NCBI RefSeq assembly: GCF_025698545.1
Contig: NC_068569.1
Coordinates: 7,750,001 to 7,814,000 of the forward strand
DNA from: Gossypium raimondii
Taxonomy: Eukaryota > Streptophyta > Magnoliopsida > Malvales > Malvaceae
Direction of reading: 5' to 3'
DNA: 64,000 nt
The position numbers were made by a program, and so were the translations under genes. Shown piece by piece: positions 26,577-39,260 of this stretch (position 1 is the first letter of the stretch; each line of letters begins with the position of its first letter). Below the pieces are notes generated by a model. The model ran no database searches. It saw only the letters and a program-made list of their open reading frames with translations, and had not been told where the DNA came from.

Positions 26577-26820
26577 GTTTAGGAGGTTCGAGTTTGGAGA
26601 TTGCAGCAGGCATCGGCCGTCCCCTTCTTTGTATACTCGTATTCTCAACACATGAATCCACGTACAAGTTAATAAGAGCAGTACTTAACCAAAAAAATAA
26701 CAGCAGTATAAATACCAGCACGTTGTGTTCGTATTGACTATGGGCTTAGTGTACCTCAATACGTTGCGAAATGTTAAGAAGACAGTTCTGCAGGGTATTA
26801 TTCCCCAAAATATATAAAGT
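26577..26820. other. Sequence after the HDS remnant
   Basis: Probably the decayed 3' UTR of the HDS copy. Nothing else seen. Confidence 0.35.
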
Positions 26821-27221
26821 ACGCACCCGGCCCCGCCCCGGAAAAAATTTTCGGCCCATATTTCGGGCCTGGGCCTAGGAGGCGGGCCGAAAATTTTTTC
26901 CGGGCTCGGCCAGGGAAAAATATCATAGGCCCGGCCCGGCCCATTTTTTAATAAACATTAAAAAATTATTTTAAAAATAAAAAAAATAAAAAAATAAAAA
27001 TATTTTAAAAGTATTTTAAAATTAAAAAATAAAAAATAAAAAATAAAAAAAAATATATTTATTATATTTGGGCCGGGTCCAAAAAAGTGGTGCACGAGAC
27101 GGGCCTCGTTTTTTTGCCCAAGCCCATATTTCGGGCCTATATTTTTACCCGAATCCTCCCATATTTTGAGCGGACCATTGGGCCGGGCCGAGCCACCCGG
27201 CCCATGGCCAGGAACGCACCC
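26821..27221. mobile_element. Second small hAT-like element of the GGCCCGG-tipped family
   Basis: Element at about 26829-27213 related to the one in the Copia LTR: GC-rich tips with repeated GGCCCGGCCC and 'atttcgggcc', and an A/T-only core at about 26945-27065. It is flanked by the octamer ACGCACCC at 26821-26828 and 27214-27221, which reads as an 8-bp target duplication. Its extreme ends differ from the TAGAGGTG ends of the other copy, so it is a diverged subfamily or has lost its tips. No coding capacity. Confidence 0.7.
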
Positions 27222-27763
27222 CATTTTATTGGATTGATAGATTCGAGTTCTCTCAATTATTTCCATCATCTTTCTCAATTTCAAGTGCAAAGACAAATAA
27301 TGAAATAAAAGATTTTCTTAAAAATGTTAAACTTTATAGAAAGAGTAGTACTAACTGTTATAAAAGTGGAAAATTACCCAAAATAAACACAAATAATTGA
27401 AACGGTGCATTGACCGATTTATAATTTCATAAATCATCAATTGAAATTAAATATAAATTATTATATATATATTTAACTTATCAAAAACAAAATTGGAAGA
27501 GAAACAATTAAGAAAGAAGTTTGGCGTAAATTCAAATGCTAAACGAATAGATAGACAATCGTTGGCTACCTGATAGTAATGCAGGGTACATACTCGACTC
27601 TCTAAATTTCTTGCAAAAATGGACGACAATTCCTTACAAAGAATCAAAGATAATAAATTTCAATTGTCAAGTAATCATTTCTACCACAAATTGAAACCGA
27701 ATGCAAGTAATAATGTATAACCGCTTATAATCATTTTATAAATCTGCAATCGTCTAATCTTCT
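27222..27763. other. Spacer before the AGP-like gene
   Basis: AT-rich; the part near 27764 is probably the 3' UTR of the minus-strand AGP-like gene. No gene recognised. Confidence 0.35.
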
Positions 27764-28246
27764 TCACAGGATTTCTCTCCTCGCGGCGTATCCGTACTGA
27801 GATCTCCTGATATTGTCTTGTCTCTTCTTGTAAACCAATCCACCGAAGCCAACCAAACACGCCGCTGCCACCACTCCCACCACGATTCCTGCTTTTTTTC
27901 CTCCGTTCAGTCCTCCGCCACCACCAGTCTTGTTTTCGCTTTCCTTTGCATTGATGTTGCTGTGGTCGATATCACTGGCATCGCCCGGTGAAGGAGCAGG
28001 AGAACTTGAAGACGATGACTCTCCTTCTGCCAGATCTGATGGGGACGGCGCGATTGGTGCCGGAGGCGAAGCAGGCATCACCGGTGAGATTAACGGTGCC
28101 GAGTCCGGAGATCCCGAAACCGGAGTAGGAGCAAGTAGCGGTGATGTGTCTGCACCGAGCGAGGGAGCAGGCGCCGGCGAATCTGTGGCGAAGGTGAGTT
28201 CAAAAACTAAGAAAAAAGCAATGGTGAGAAATCCAAAAGTTGCCAT
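27764..28246 (-). CDS. AGP-like proline-rich type I membrane protein
   Basis: Intact single-exon frame of 160 residues. Residues 1-20 (MATFGFLTIAFFLVFELTFA) form a signal peptide. Residues about 22-90 are rich in Pro, Ala and Ser with SPAPAPS, APTP, SPPAPIAPSPS and SSPAPSPG motifs, the type used for arabinogalactan O-glycosylation after proline hydroxylation. A glycine run GGGGGLNGGKKAG leads into a membrane segment, about IVVGVVAAACLVGFGGLVY, followed by a short basic tail KKRQDNIRRSQYGY. A single-pass anchor with a cytosolic tail, not a GPI signal, is expected, which differs from classical AGPs. Likely a cell-surface or wall-facing protein; the exact role is unknown. A 112-residue open frame on the opposite strand is a shadow caused by the biased codons. 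Confidence 0.85.
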   Translation of the reverse strand: MATFGFLTIAFFLVFELTFATDSPAPAPSLGADTSPLLAPTPVSGSPDSAPLISPVMPASPPAPIAPSPSDLAEGESSSSSSPAPSPGDASDIDHSNINAKESENKTGGGGGLNGGKKAGIVVGVVAAACLVGFGGLVYKKRQDNIRRSQYGYAARREIL

Positions 28247-29240
28247 TTCTGCAGATCTGATTTTTTAAAAATTGATACAAGTAAAAGAAGTTTCAAAGTG
28301 GAGATGCAGAGGAATGAATTTAAGAACAAAACAGAAAAACGGGGTAGATCTAGTGGAACGGAAATTTAGGGGGTAAAAAATGTAAAATTTTGTGTACACG
28401 TCAGACGGCACGTAAAAAGAGAAAGTACCGAACAAAGAGAAAAAGCTTAAATTTGAAATACAATTTTAAAAATATTAACTAACACTAACTCAATTTTAAA
28501 AACAGAAAGTACCAAATTTTAGACAGTATTGATATGCTTGGACTTGGCTCCAAAAATAGGTTCAAGTTTTTGTTCAAACTCAACTTAGATAAAAATGTTA
28601 AAATTTGAGTTTGACCCGTATTAAATTATATATATTTCAAAAATATAATACATTAAAAATACTAAAAATATTAAAAATGTTTTCCAAAAATGAAAATAAA
28701 AAATATTTATATTTAAATAGCACTAAGATATGTGCAACTTAATAAATAAATATTTCTGAATAGTAGCAAAATTAACAATAAAATAATAATTATACAATAT
28801 CCAAACAATAACAACAAAATAATAACAACATAATAGTGAAATGACAACAAAACAAAAAGAAAACAATGAATAAAATAACAACAAAGTAGTGGAAAATTGC
28901 AGCAAAACAACAATTTTGTTTTGCAAAGTTGGGTCGAGCCTAGACTCAAAAAATCTTACTCGAGGCCCAATCCATTTTCTAAATGAGTTTTATTTTTTTT
29001 GCTAGAACCTATTTTTTGAGCCTATATTTTTACCCAAACCCTCTCACTTTTCGAGTGGCCTGTCTCATGAACAAGTCTAACTATACTACATTTAGTATTG
29101 TTTATTTGATGTATTTAAATTTCGTTATATTCATAATTTAATCTATTTTTATTTTAATATTGTACATATTTCATGTTTTATTATAATTAATTAATTTCAA
29201 ACCATACATTTATTATATGTTACTTTTAAATACATATATG
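28247..29240. other. Promoter side of the AGP-like gene and a diverged hAT-like repeat
   Basis: The first ~200 bases are the 5' side of the AGP-like gene; no clear TATA box seen. From about 28515 to 29075 lies a repeat that matches 60130-60680: shared blocks include 'tagtagcaaaattaa.aataaaata', 'tatacaatatccaaa.aataac' and 'gagcctatatttttacccaaaccctc'. It is a worn member of the same GC-tip/AT-core class. The remaining part is AT-rich with nothing recognised. Confidence 0.5.
28515..29075 (+). repeat. Diverged non-autonomous repeat, copy 1
   Basis: About 560 bp sharing order and blocks with 60130-60680. Outer ends are unclear and no target duplication was found. Placed with the hAT-like small elements because of the 'ggcc.ga..' tips and the 'gcctatatttttaccc.aatcctcccac' block they share. 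Confidence 0.6.
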
Positions 29241-30351
29241 CATTTTAAAGGGCAAATAACCAAAAAAAGCCCTTTTTTTCAAAAATTACCGAAATGGGCC
29301 AATTATTTAATTATTTACCGGAGTGGTCCATTTTCCGCGAAATCGCGTCACGTCGTGCGATGTCGAGTGCAGCGCCAGAAATCGCGTCCGTCGGTATGAT
29401 TTGCTTACATGGACACAATTCGCACCCTCTAGGACGCGATTTGCTGACGTGGATGAACAGTTTCTCATTTTTAGCTTGGAAAACTTTGAAAGGCCATAAC
29501 TTTTCGCTCGGTTGTCCGATTGAGACGATTTTTTTTATTTCGAATAACTTTTCCCAGACATGGTCTTATACGAGATCGCACGCCGGTGCCATATCCCGGA
29601 TATTGTCTTATACGGAAATCACATATCACATGTTGCCACGGTCCAACCATGGTCTTTTCCGTCAATTCATCACATATCACTGAACGAAAGTACTCATTCC
29701 TGTGTTCTACTCAATTTGATCTTTCAATTCAATTTTCATACTATTATAATATTCATGGTTCAATAGCAAAGACATAAAACAAACATCATATTATTTCTAA
29801 TTTAACAATTAAAAATAAGATTCTATCATGTAAACATACTGATTACGCTTATTCAAGCAAGTGTACATAAACATAAATTCCATTTATTTGTGTATATTTA
29901 CTTACCATATTTACTTAATCAAATATGTTGAGCACATAACATCATATGCGCGCCAAGCAAACGCGGATGAGCATATCACCATATAAACTTTCATTTTATT
30001 CTACGTTTCTACATTTCTCAACTCATGGTTGTCTTACTTCATACGTTAACACATACTTATCGTGAATTTTCTATTCATACCTTTCTAAATTTTGTTTCAT
30101 TATAAACACATTTCAATCAACTCAACATAATTGGAAACAACTCGGTTAGAAGTCATCTCTGTCTTACAAAAAAATTTCATTGGAGTCGGAAGATATTACA
30201 TTATCACGAGTAATAAAATGACATGTATAGCTAGCTAAACTCACATACGCTATGTTAGTCAAAGAACCGACTAAACCATAGCTCTGATACCACTAAATGT
30301 AACACCCCAAGCTCAGTCTAAACGTTATGACCGAATCTAGCGATGTCACAT
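29241..30351 (-). mobile_element. LTR retrotransposon fragment with minus-oriented primer-binding site
   Basis: Fossil fragment. At 30281-30292 the sequence GCTCTGATACCA is the reverse complement of the initiator tRNA-Met primer-binding site. Five bases further right an LTR end begins (TGTAACACCCCAAGC at 30299). So an element lies on the minus strand with its internal part to the left. No coding part is recognised and the left border is uncertain (near 29241). About 53 bp of the LTR is seen before a second LTR-like unit starts at 30352. Broken. The stretch at 29336-29445 holds repeated 'aaatcgcgtc' and its inverse. Confidence 0.6.
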
Positions 30352-32622
30352 TGTAACACCCCTTACCCGTATTCGACGCCAGAATAGGGTACGAAACATT
30401 ACTAGAAGACATACATCTGCATACGTATTAAACCGAGTTACAAAATTTTATTCGAATTAAAAATTTTAAATTATTAACGTGTTTTTATAATTCTTTACAA
30501 CATATCCTCGAAATATTATATTCATAACAAATAGGGCCTACAATACCCGATATTTACTCATGAATTCAAAACTTCATTTCCATTTCATTCAATTCACAAT
30601 TTCTTATGTTCACAATTCAAATCAATTTCTCAATCCAATATATATATTTCAATCATTTAAGAATATAATTCAAGTTACACGAACTTACCAAGCTAAATTG
30701 CGAAATACCAAAATCCGGTACATTTTGGTAATTTTCTATTTTCCTCAATTTTCACCCAATCTTGATATAAATTAATATTTCATTCAATTTATTAATTTAA
30801 ATAATAAGACAATTCATTTCATGCAATTTGGTCACTTTTTCACATCTTTACCAATTTACCATTAAAATATTACTTTTATTCAATTTAGTCCTTAAACCTA
30901 AAACATGCAAATTGGCCATTTTAATGAGAACTCATGCTAGTTGAATAATCATTTATTTTCCTCCTCCTACTCTCCATTCCACATCCTTAATGTATAATAT
31001 GCTGATATGTAACATTATCTATAATTCCACCATTTATTTATATATTAATTCAAAGTTGTCCACTTGAGTCATAGTCACTAAATTATTTATATCTTGAGCT
31101 ATGGAACTCCAAATTAAGATCCGTAAATTTTCTATGAACTCACATATATTCTTACCATAATATTTTCAGAATTTTTGGTTTAGCCAATAAGTGCAGTTTA
31201 TTCTTTAAAGTTTCCCTTGGTTCACTGTTTGACAGTTCCGACCCCTCTTCACTAAAAATTAATTATCTCTTTGTACAAAATTTGGATGATGTTTCCGTTT
31301 GTTTCTATTGAAAATAGACTCATTCAGGATTTTAAACATATAAATTTAAGCCTCTAATTATTTTTATTTAATTTTTTATGAGTTTCCAAAGTCAGAACAG
31401 GGGAACCCTAATTCATTCTAACCTTGTCTCACAAAATTTATTATATATCATGATTTACAATTCCATTACTTACACCATTTCTTCTATGAGAAACTAGACT
31501 TAACAAGATTTAATTTCATATTTTGCTCATCCTCTAATTCGATTTATACAATTTATGGTAATTTTTCAAAGTTAAGCTACTGCTGCTGTCCAAAACTGTT
31601 TTAGTGTAAGATGTTGATTACTAAGTTTATAATTCCCTAATTCCCTTTCTCTATAATATTTCCCATCATTTTCACTTATTTCCTTCACTAATATATCAAT
31701 AAAATAAGACTTTATTTAAGAAGACTCTACTATAACATCAGTTCCATGCTTTTTCAACAATAACAAACTTAAAAATATATTGAAAGCTTGATGTTCTTAC
31801 CTTGTGATATTGATTTCAATCTTTAACTTGATTTTCTCTCTCCTCCAGCTTCTATTTCTTGAATCTAACTTGACATTCTAGCTCTCCATTGTCTCCTTAT
31901 TATTTTTCTCTCTTGGAAGCTATTGAAATTCTTTTGATTTCTAGGTGAAAATAGTGAATTTTTGGTGAAAGGACCAAATTGTAAAGAAAGCAAAATTTTC
32001 TTTCTTCTCTTCTCTTCTAACGTTGGTTGCATGGAAAGATGATACTTTTTTGATCATCTTTCCTCCATTTTATATTAATCATTTAATAATTAAATAAAAC
32101 TAAAATCTTAATAAAATATTAATTAAATAGCATTTATCTAATTAATTAGTTAAAAATATCACAAACATCATCATTACCTTCTAGAATTTTCTCTCTCTAT
32201 TTGACCATTTTGCCCTTCATAATATTTTTAAATTTCATCCTTGAGTCATCATTTAATTTGGTAAAATTACAATTTAGTCCTCAAAATTCTTCACATTTTC
32301 AATTTGGTCCTAATTCATCCATTTTCCTTAGTTTCTATATTATTCCACTCTTAAAATATTTACACTATTGGTCCTTCAACTTTTCATATTTACACTTTAA
32401 CCCCTCAAATTTTGAGTATTTACTCTTGGGCAATAAAACTTTTCTCACTTTTCAATTTAATCCTTTCTTGAATAAATATGTCATAATATACTTTCTTTCT
32501 TACTATATCAAGGATATTATCTTACTTTTTCAATTTAACCCTTTTATCACTTTATTTCCTTATTTTACTATATCAAGGATATTATCTTACTTTCTTACTG
32601 TAGTAATTTTTGGGGTATTACA
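30352..32622 (+). mobile_element. LTR-like unit (solo LTR or composite), family related to 10464-13515
   Basis: Starts TGTAACACCCCTTACCCG and ends TTTTGGGGTATTACA. The part at about 31030-31620 is clearly homologous to about 11910-12490 of the first solo LTR ('gagtcatagtca.taaattatttatatcttgagct'). The rest diverges, with repeated 'caatttagtcc' phrases and a 27-bp direct repeat 'tatatcaaggatattatcttactt' near 32506 and 32569. The flanks (CACAT and GGTAA) do not match, so it may be a chimera or recombinant. No coding part seen. Fossil. Confidence 0.6.
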
Positions 32623-32872
32623 GGTAAGGTAAGCCTGCCCCCTCAAATTTGCCCCTGCATACAAATACAAGTATTAATTCATTCTAGATGGAAAAAATAA
32701 TAAAATCAGAAGAAAAAGAACTTGTGAAAAATCCTTTAAATTAATAGAGAAAATCAAGTAGTTGGAAGAAGTAATGAAGTAATAACTTTTTTACCTAAAC
32801 CAATACAAAATAGGGTTAATTTTGGCTTAATATTTTTTAACTTTCCAATCTATACAAGAAAGTAACTTTTAT
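32623..32872. other. Spacer between LTR blocks
   Basis: 250 bp of A-rich sequence without recognised content. Confidence 0.3.
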
Positions 32873-35063
32873 TGTAACACCCCTAAAATCGTTATATTAT
32901 AAAAGTAGTATTAATTGAGGATCGTGCAAAATAGATTCCTTAGTAAAGTAAAATAAAGAATATAAATGATAAAAGAGAAGGTTGAGCGATGCGGAAGAAG
33001 TTGAATTAAGAAGTATGTCGTGATATATTAGTTTAAGAAAAAGACCAAATCGTAAAGATGTGAAAAGTTTTAGGGCTCAAGTATAATTATTCAAAATTTA
33101 AGGGATTAAATTGTAAATATGAGAATAGTTGAAGTACAAAAGTGCATATAACCCAAAAGTTTTGTAACACAAAATTTGTAAGTAGGGATCAAATTGAATA
33201 AATAGAAAAATATGAGGGATTAAATCGTAATTTACCAAAGTGAATAATGATTTAAGGTAGGCATTTTAGAGAACTATGGCAAAATGGTCATTTCTCAATT
33301 TGGATTATTATCAACTGTTGAGGTATAATAATAATTAAGGATGAATGGTGTTGAAGGATGATTGGTTGAAATAATTTATGATTATTTAATTATTAGATAT
33401 TTTAATTAATCAATCAATTAATTAATGGTTAAGTAATTAGAAATGATGAAAATAAAGTCATCTTCATCCCCTCCATCATCTCACACCACTCTCCATGGAA
33501 GAAAGCAAGTTCTGTTTTCTTTACAATTCGGTCCTTTCCTTAAAATTAAGAGAGAAATCATTGAAATTCCATTAAATTTCTAGTTAAATCTAGCTTTCAA
33601 CAAACTGGTTAACTTAGATTTCAAGAAAGGAGATTGTATATTATGTTGAAGGAGAGAGAAAATCAAGCTAAGGTTTTTAAGTTTTCAAGGTAAGAATATC
33701 AAAATTCCATCATGTTTTCAAGTTTGATCTTGTTAGAAAGTAAGGAAGTGATGTTAAAATAAAGATTTTTCATGGAAAGTTTTATGTTTTTGAAATGATA
33801 TTGGAGAGAGAGAGATGAAGTGATTCAAGTGGCAAAAAAGAAGAAGAAGAGAAAAACAAGTGATTTAAGGTTGAAGAGAAGTACCCCTGAATTCTTTTGT
33901 TACCTAAGGCTTAAAATGTGAACTTTGTGAAAGTTGTGGTAAATTAGTAGAATAAAGTGTAAAATAATATGATATGTGAAATAGAATATGTTAAAACAAT
34001 GCTTAATTGAAGTGAAATATGGTAACGAAATAGATGTAAAATGATGTTGCACTTTGCTGCTCATGTTCTTAGCACTTATGTGCTTCATGTATCGTGATAT
34101 GTTCCGTGTATCCATCTGGTTCAAATGTATTTAGCATTGGCTAAAAAGTTGTGATAAATGGTTTTTGATAAAAGTTTCTTCCCTGTTAATCTGTGAAATG
34201 ATAAAATCAGTGAATCAAAGTATTAGTGAATTTTGTAAATATGAAATAATATATAGATTGCTAAAATATAATCATGAATTATAATAGTAATAATGTTTAT
34301 GATTAATAAGCTTTTACGTGCTTAACACATTATTTTTCAATGCATAGGTGAAAGATTGGATTGAAGTTCTCATTCAAAGCAGCGACCTCAGCACATCTTG
34401 TAACACCTCTAACCCTTATCCATCGGTAGAACAGGGTTACGGAGCATTACCGGAGTTTACAGAATAAATACAATTAATTCATGTAATTTACTGTTCATAT
34501 CAGAAACCAATCATAATCATATTGTCCCTTAAATGGACCCTCGAGACCCAATTTATGAATTTGAAATAAGTCGGGACTAAATCGAAGACTCAAATAATTT
34601 TTCGTAAAATTTCAAAATTTTTGTCTAGGTACAAGGGACACACGCCCGTGTGGCTAGACACGCTCGTGTCCTAGGCCATGTGGGCATTCGATGTGAGGCA
34701 CACTGTCGTGTTCCAGCCCGTGTCCATACCCGTGTAACTCTCTGACTTGGGTCACATGGCCAACCACACGCCTGTGTTCTAGGCCGTATGAACAATTTAA
34801 TTTTCAATAATAAAGGCAGGGGTCACACGGCCAAGTCACACGCCCGTGTCTCTGCCCGTGTGAGTAATTCGAAGCATTCTGTTTCTCAAATTTTAAGATG
34901 CAGGGGACAGACGACTAAACCACATGCCCGTGCGCATGGCCGTGTGTCACACACGGCTGAGACACACACTCGTGTCTTTGCCCGTGTGGACAAAATAAGG
35001 CCATTTCCAAGCCTTATTTCTCACCCAACCTCGCATCAACCTATCCAACCAATTTTTGTACCA

Positions 35064-37637
35064 TTACATGTAACAGCCCGATTTTGGGCCTAGTCGGAGC
35101 AGTGGTTTCGGGACCACAAATTCGACAAGGAAAAATTTATTTTTCTTATATTTTTATGGTCTACGATTTCACGGAATGATTTTGTGAAAATTTCGTTCGA
35201 AAATTTCGACGTTTGGGCACTCAATTTAGTCAAAAGGACTAAATTGTAAAAAGTGCAAAAGTTGAGTTCTACATGTTAGAGGTGTTCAATTGTTATGAAA
35301 CTTTAAATTGGAGGTCCTTATATGGTACTTAGACCATTGGTTAAGTTGGTAGACAAAAATGGGCATGAGATAAGTGAAATAGGAAATTTTTAAGTTAGGG
35401 TCAATTTGGTAATCTAGTAATTAAAATGAATTAAAAGGGAAAAAAGATGGCAAATTGTGCTCATCTTCTTCATTTGGAAGAAATCAGCAAGGGAGAAGCC
35501 ATTGTTAGGGTTTCAAGCTTCCAAGCTCCATAGTAAGTGATTCTAAGCCCCGTTTTAATGTCTTTATGTTTTTGGAGTCCCGGTAACTTGATTTTGCTTA
35601 TTCTAGCAATAATTTAATCTAGGGTTTATATTTGGAAAAATACCCATATGTGAAATGTGTTTATTTTGATGTTTTATGGTAGAATATGAAGCTAGAAATT
35701 ATGTTAAGCAACTTTTGCTAAGCGATTTTGAGTGAAAACGAGTAAAACGACATAATCGATGAAAATGCTAAATGTTCATAAGTAAGTGTTAGAGTGAGAA
35801 TTTGATGTTTCCATAGAAGGAAAAAATGTTCATCATGTCGTAATACATAAGAATAAGGGATGAAGTTTAATTTACAAGCTTTGGGGAAAAAGTGTAAATA
35901 TGTAAAAGTTTAGGGGCAAGATTATAATTTTGCCAAAGTTTGAGTCAAGGACTGTTTTGATAAATGTGGGTACTAAATAAGTCAAATGTGTTATTATAGA
36001 TCAAGAAAGAAGTGGAATCGACCTTGACCGGAGAAAAGAAGAGATTAAAGACTAAATTGCTAAAATTTTATATTGTTACATCAAAGTAAGTTACGTGTAA
36101 ATAATAGTTATATTTTTATAAATTGTGAATTATATTTGATATGTGAATTAATATTCAATGTGGAAGGAAAATTATTCATGAATTATTCAAGTGATAAAGT
36201 GTTGAAAACAAAGTGTTAAGTGTAAATTCCAGGTTGAACTTATGAATAGAAGTGGATACAAGTGACATGTCACTAGAGATCGGTGTTACAGTGTTACAGT
36301 GAGTCCCGAGTGCTGGGTGATCTAGCATGTGTTGCAGACACCTGACAGCTTGTGTGAGCAGGCCCGTGGACATTTCCAGTGTTATTGATCAGTGGTAGCT
36401 TCGGCTACATTTCAGTGGTAGCTTCGGCTACATATCAGTGTGGCACTTATGTGCTAATTCTTTACGCATCCGTGTATATTCCGAGTGTTCAACCGGAAAT
36501 TGACTAAGTGAAAATACATGAGATCATGTAACGATTAAGTGTAATTGAATAATGAATATATGTATGGAATTGAATTGAATATTGACTTGAAAATGGAAAA
36601 GTGAATTTTGAATTGAATAGTGATTAAAAGTGAAAAAGTGAAATTATGAAAAAATAGAATTAGCAACAAAACAGTTTTGGACAGTAACAATAGTGTGACT
36701 TTGAAAAATAACAAAAAATGGTGGAAATTGAATTAGAGAGTGAATAAGATATGAAATGAAATCTTAAGGAGTCTATTTTAAATAAAAGAAACAGAGAAAG
36801 AAAAAGAGTTATACATTTTGAGATATTTGAATTTTAGTGAGGCAAGGTCGGATTAATTTCGGAATACTCTGTTCTGACTTTGGAAAATAATTAAAAATTG
36901 TACAAAAATGATTACGAGTTATAATTTATATTCTTAGAATCCTTAATGAGTATATTTTCAAAGGGAACAAACGTAAATATCATCCGAGATCTGTACAATG
37001 AGATAATTCATTTTTAGTGAAGAGAGGTCAGAGATGTTGAACAGTGAAACATGGGTGACTTTAAAGAATAAACTGTACTAATTGGCCAAGTCAATAATTC
37101 TGAAAATTTTATGGTAAGAATACATGTGAGTATAGTTTCAAGGGAAATTAACGGATCTTAATTTGTAGCTCTGTAGCTTCGAATAAAAATGATTTAGTGA
37201 CTCTGACTCAAATAGACAGCTTTGAATTTAAGTATAAGTGAATAGTGAAATTATGTATAATGCTATTTAAGCATGTTTTATACATAAAGGATGTGGAATG
37301 GAGAGGAGGAGGAGGACAATAAAATGTATGAAAGAATTGTGTATAATGGTCATATGCTCGATTATAATCGGTAAATGTTAAATTGAATGGTAAATACATA
37401 TTGGTACTGAAGGAATTATTGCGGTATTGAAAACAATTGATCAAATGTTTAAGAAATTTAGTCATGACATATATATATGTGATAATAATGATATATGGAT
37501 GATTATATCATTGAGTTGCATTGATTAATTCGGTTTATGTGATGGAAATGTCAAGAACATTTGCCTTTGATATGTGATGATCATGGTTTAAGCTCATATG
37601 GGAAAATAAAGTTTCATAGTATGAGAGTGTGGTATTG

Positions 37638-37691
<54 letters not shown>

Positions 37692-37978
37692 GAGAAATTG
37701 ATTTGAATTGTGAACATGAAAGATTGTGAATTGAATAAAATGGAAATGGAGCTTTGAATTACATGAGTAAGTATCCGGTCTCGTAGGCCCTATTTGTTAT
37801 GAATATAATATTTTGAGGATATGTTGTAAAGAATTATAAAAGCATGTTAAAAATTTGAAGAGTTTAAATTTGAATGAAATTTTGTAACTCGGTTTAATAC
37901 GTTTACATGTGTAAGTGTTCTAGTAATGCCTCATACTCTATTCTGGAGTTGAATACGGGTAAGGGGTGTTACATAACA
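35064..37978 (-). mobile_element. Innermost solo LTR (minus orientation) with near-matching target duplication
   Basis: Solo LTR 35069-37973 (2905 bp). On the plus strand it begins TGTAACAGCCCGATTTTGGG and ends GGTAAGGGGTGTTACA; the reverse complement thus begins TGTAACACCCCTTACCCG like the other family members. Flanks are TTACA (35064-35068) and TAACA (37974-37978), a 5-bp duplication with one mismatch. A direct repeat 'cagtggtagcttcggctacat' occurs twice near 36391-36434. A long (AT)n run lies near its right end. No internal region. It entered the middle LTR and is the youngest layer. Confidence 0.8.
37640..37685. repeat. (AT)n microsatellite
   Basis: About 23 uninterrupted AT units within the innermost solo LTR. 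Confidence 0.97.
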
Positions 37979-38819
37979 AGTCACAATAAAACCTTCAATT
38001 CAATCCAATTTCAAGTTCAATACATGTCATGACACCCCATTTATCCAAGTATTTGATCTTACCTAATTGGCCATATAAACATATAAGTATAATTTACCCA
38101 TTCATGCAACCATTAATATATTTATGTAACTTCCATCATTCAACCATTTCAATACACACATCAAGCATGATAAGGCCTTATATAACTACATCAAAATATG
38201 CTTAACATTAGTCGTTCCAATGGCTAATTACAAAAAAATATTTCATCATTATGCCTAACTTAGCGTATACATGCCATTATACCAAAAGTTAGCTTGCTTT
38301 ATATACCGAGAAGTCCGAGGGATAGTGTGATGTGTCTCCGACTAAGTTCCAACCTTTACGAGCTTCCAAGTACTATAAAACAGAGGAAAGAAAAACCAAG
38401 TAAGCATTTAATGCTTAGTAAGTTCGTATAATATGAAATTTAACTTACCATTATTTCACACATAAGGTAAGCATACCATTATTTCACACATAAGGTAAGC
38501 ATACAAATATTTATCCAAAGAAATTCGGCAATTTGCCTAAACACATATAATCTCAAGAAACATGTTAATCATGTACTTCATGTGAATATCAAGAAACAAT
38601 GATGAGCTTATCACTTAACAATTTTCATATACATATGTTTTTCCACATCATATATTCATATAACATATACATTTCATCTCAAGTTCAGATTATCCCATGT
38701 CAGAATTTTGCCCGTTGAATTTATATGATCCATATCGATGGGCACACATGTAGTACACTCAAAGTGTACAAAACTGTAATCCGTTAACTCATATTCAGGG
38801 GTACCCATTAGGGCACATA

Positions 38820-39260
38820 ATCAGGAAACACTCTGTCGAGCCATATAACAGGAAGCTCGTGTGAGCTATGTAACAGGAAGCTTATCCGGGCTATAACAGG
38901 AAACTCATAAGAGTTTAAAATAGAAAGCTCATGTGAGTTTAACAGGTAACTCCAAAGAGTTATTATCAAGAAGCTCCGGATAGCCATATATCAGGAAGTT
39001 CAAGCGAGCCATATCAGGAAGCTTATTAAGAGCCATATATCGGGACGCTCACAAAGAGCTATGGTATGTCCGCATTATATGCAGTATCCATATCGATTAT
39101 ATAACAGGACGCTCACAAAGAGCTGTGGTATATCCGCAATACATGCAGGATAAATACCAATTGGGATGCTCACAGGAACCATGTAACGGGAAGCTCGAGA
39201 GGGCTTATAACAGGACGCTCATAAGAGCTATGGTGTGTTCGCAACATATGCAGGACCACA
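38820..39260. repeat. Imperfect tandem repeats in the middle solo LTR
   Basis: Units built around 'ca/cgggaagctc...gagcta/catat' and 'caggacgctcacaaagagctatggtat' recur about a dozen times at 25-75 bp spacing. Typical of the variable part of these long LTRs. Confidence 0.7.

Noticed and set aside
27930-28268. 112-residue open frame opposite the AGP-like gene
   Set aside because: It is the antisense shadow of the Pro/Ala/Ser codons of the minus-strand gene.
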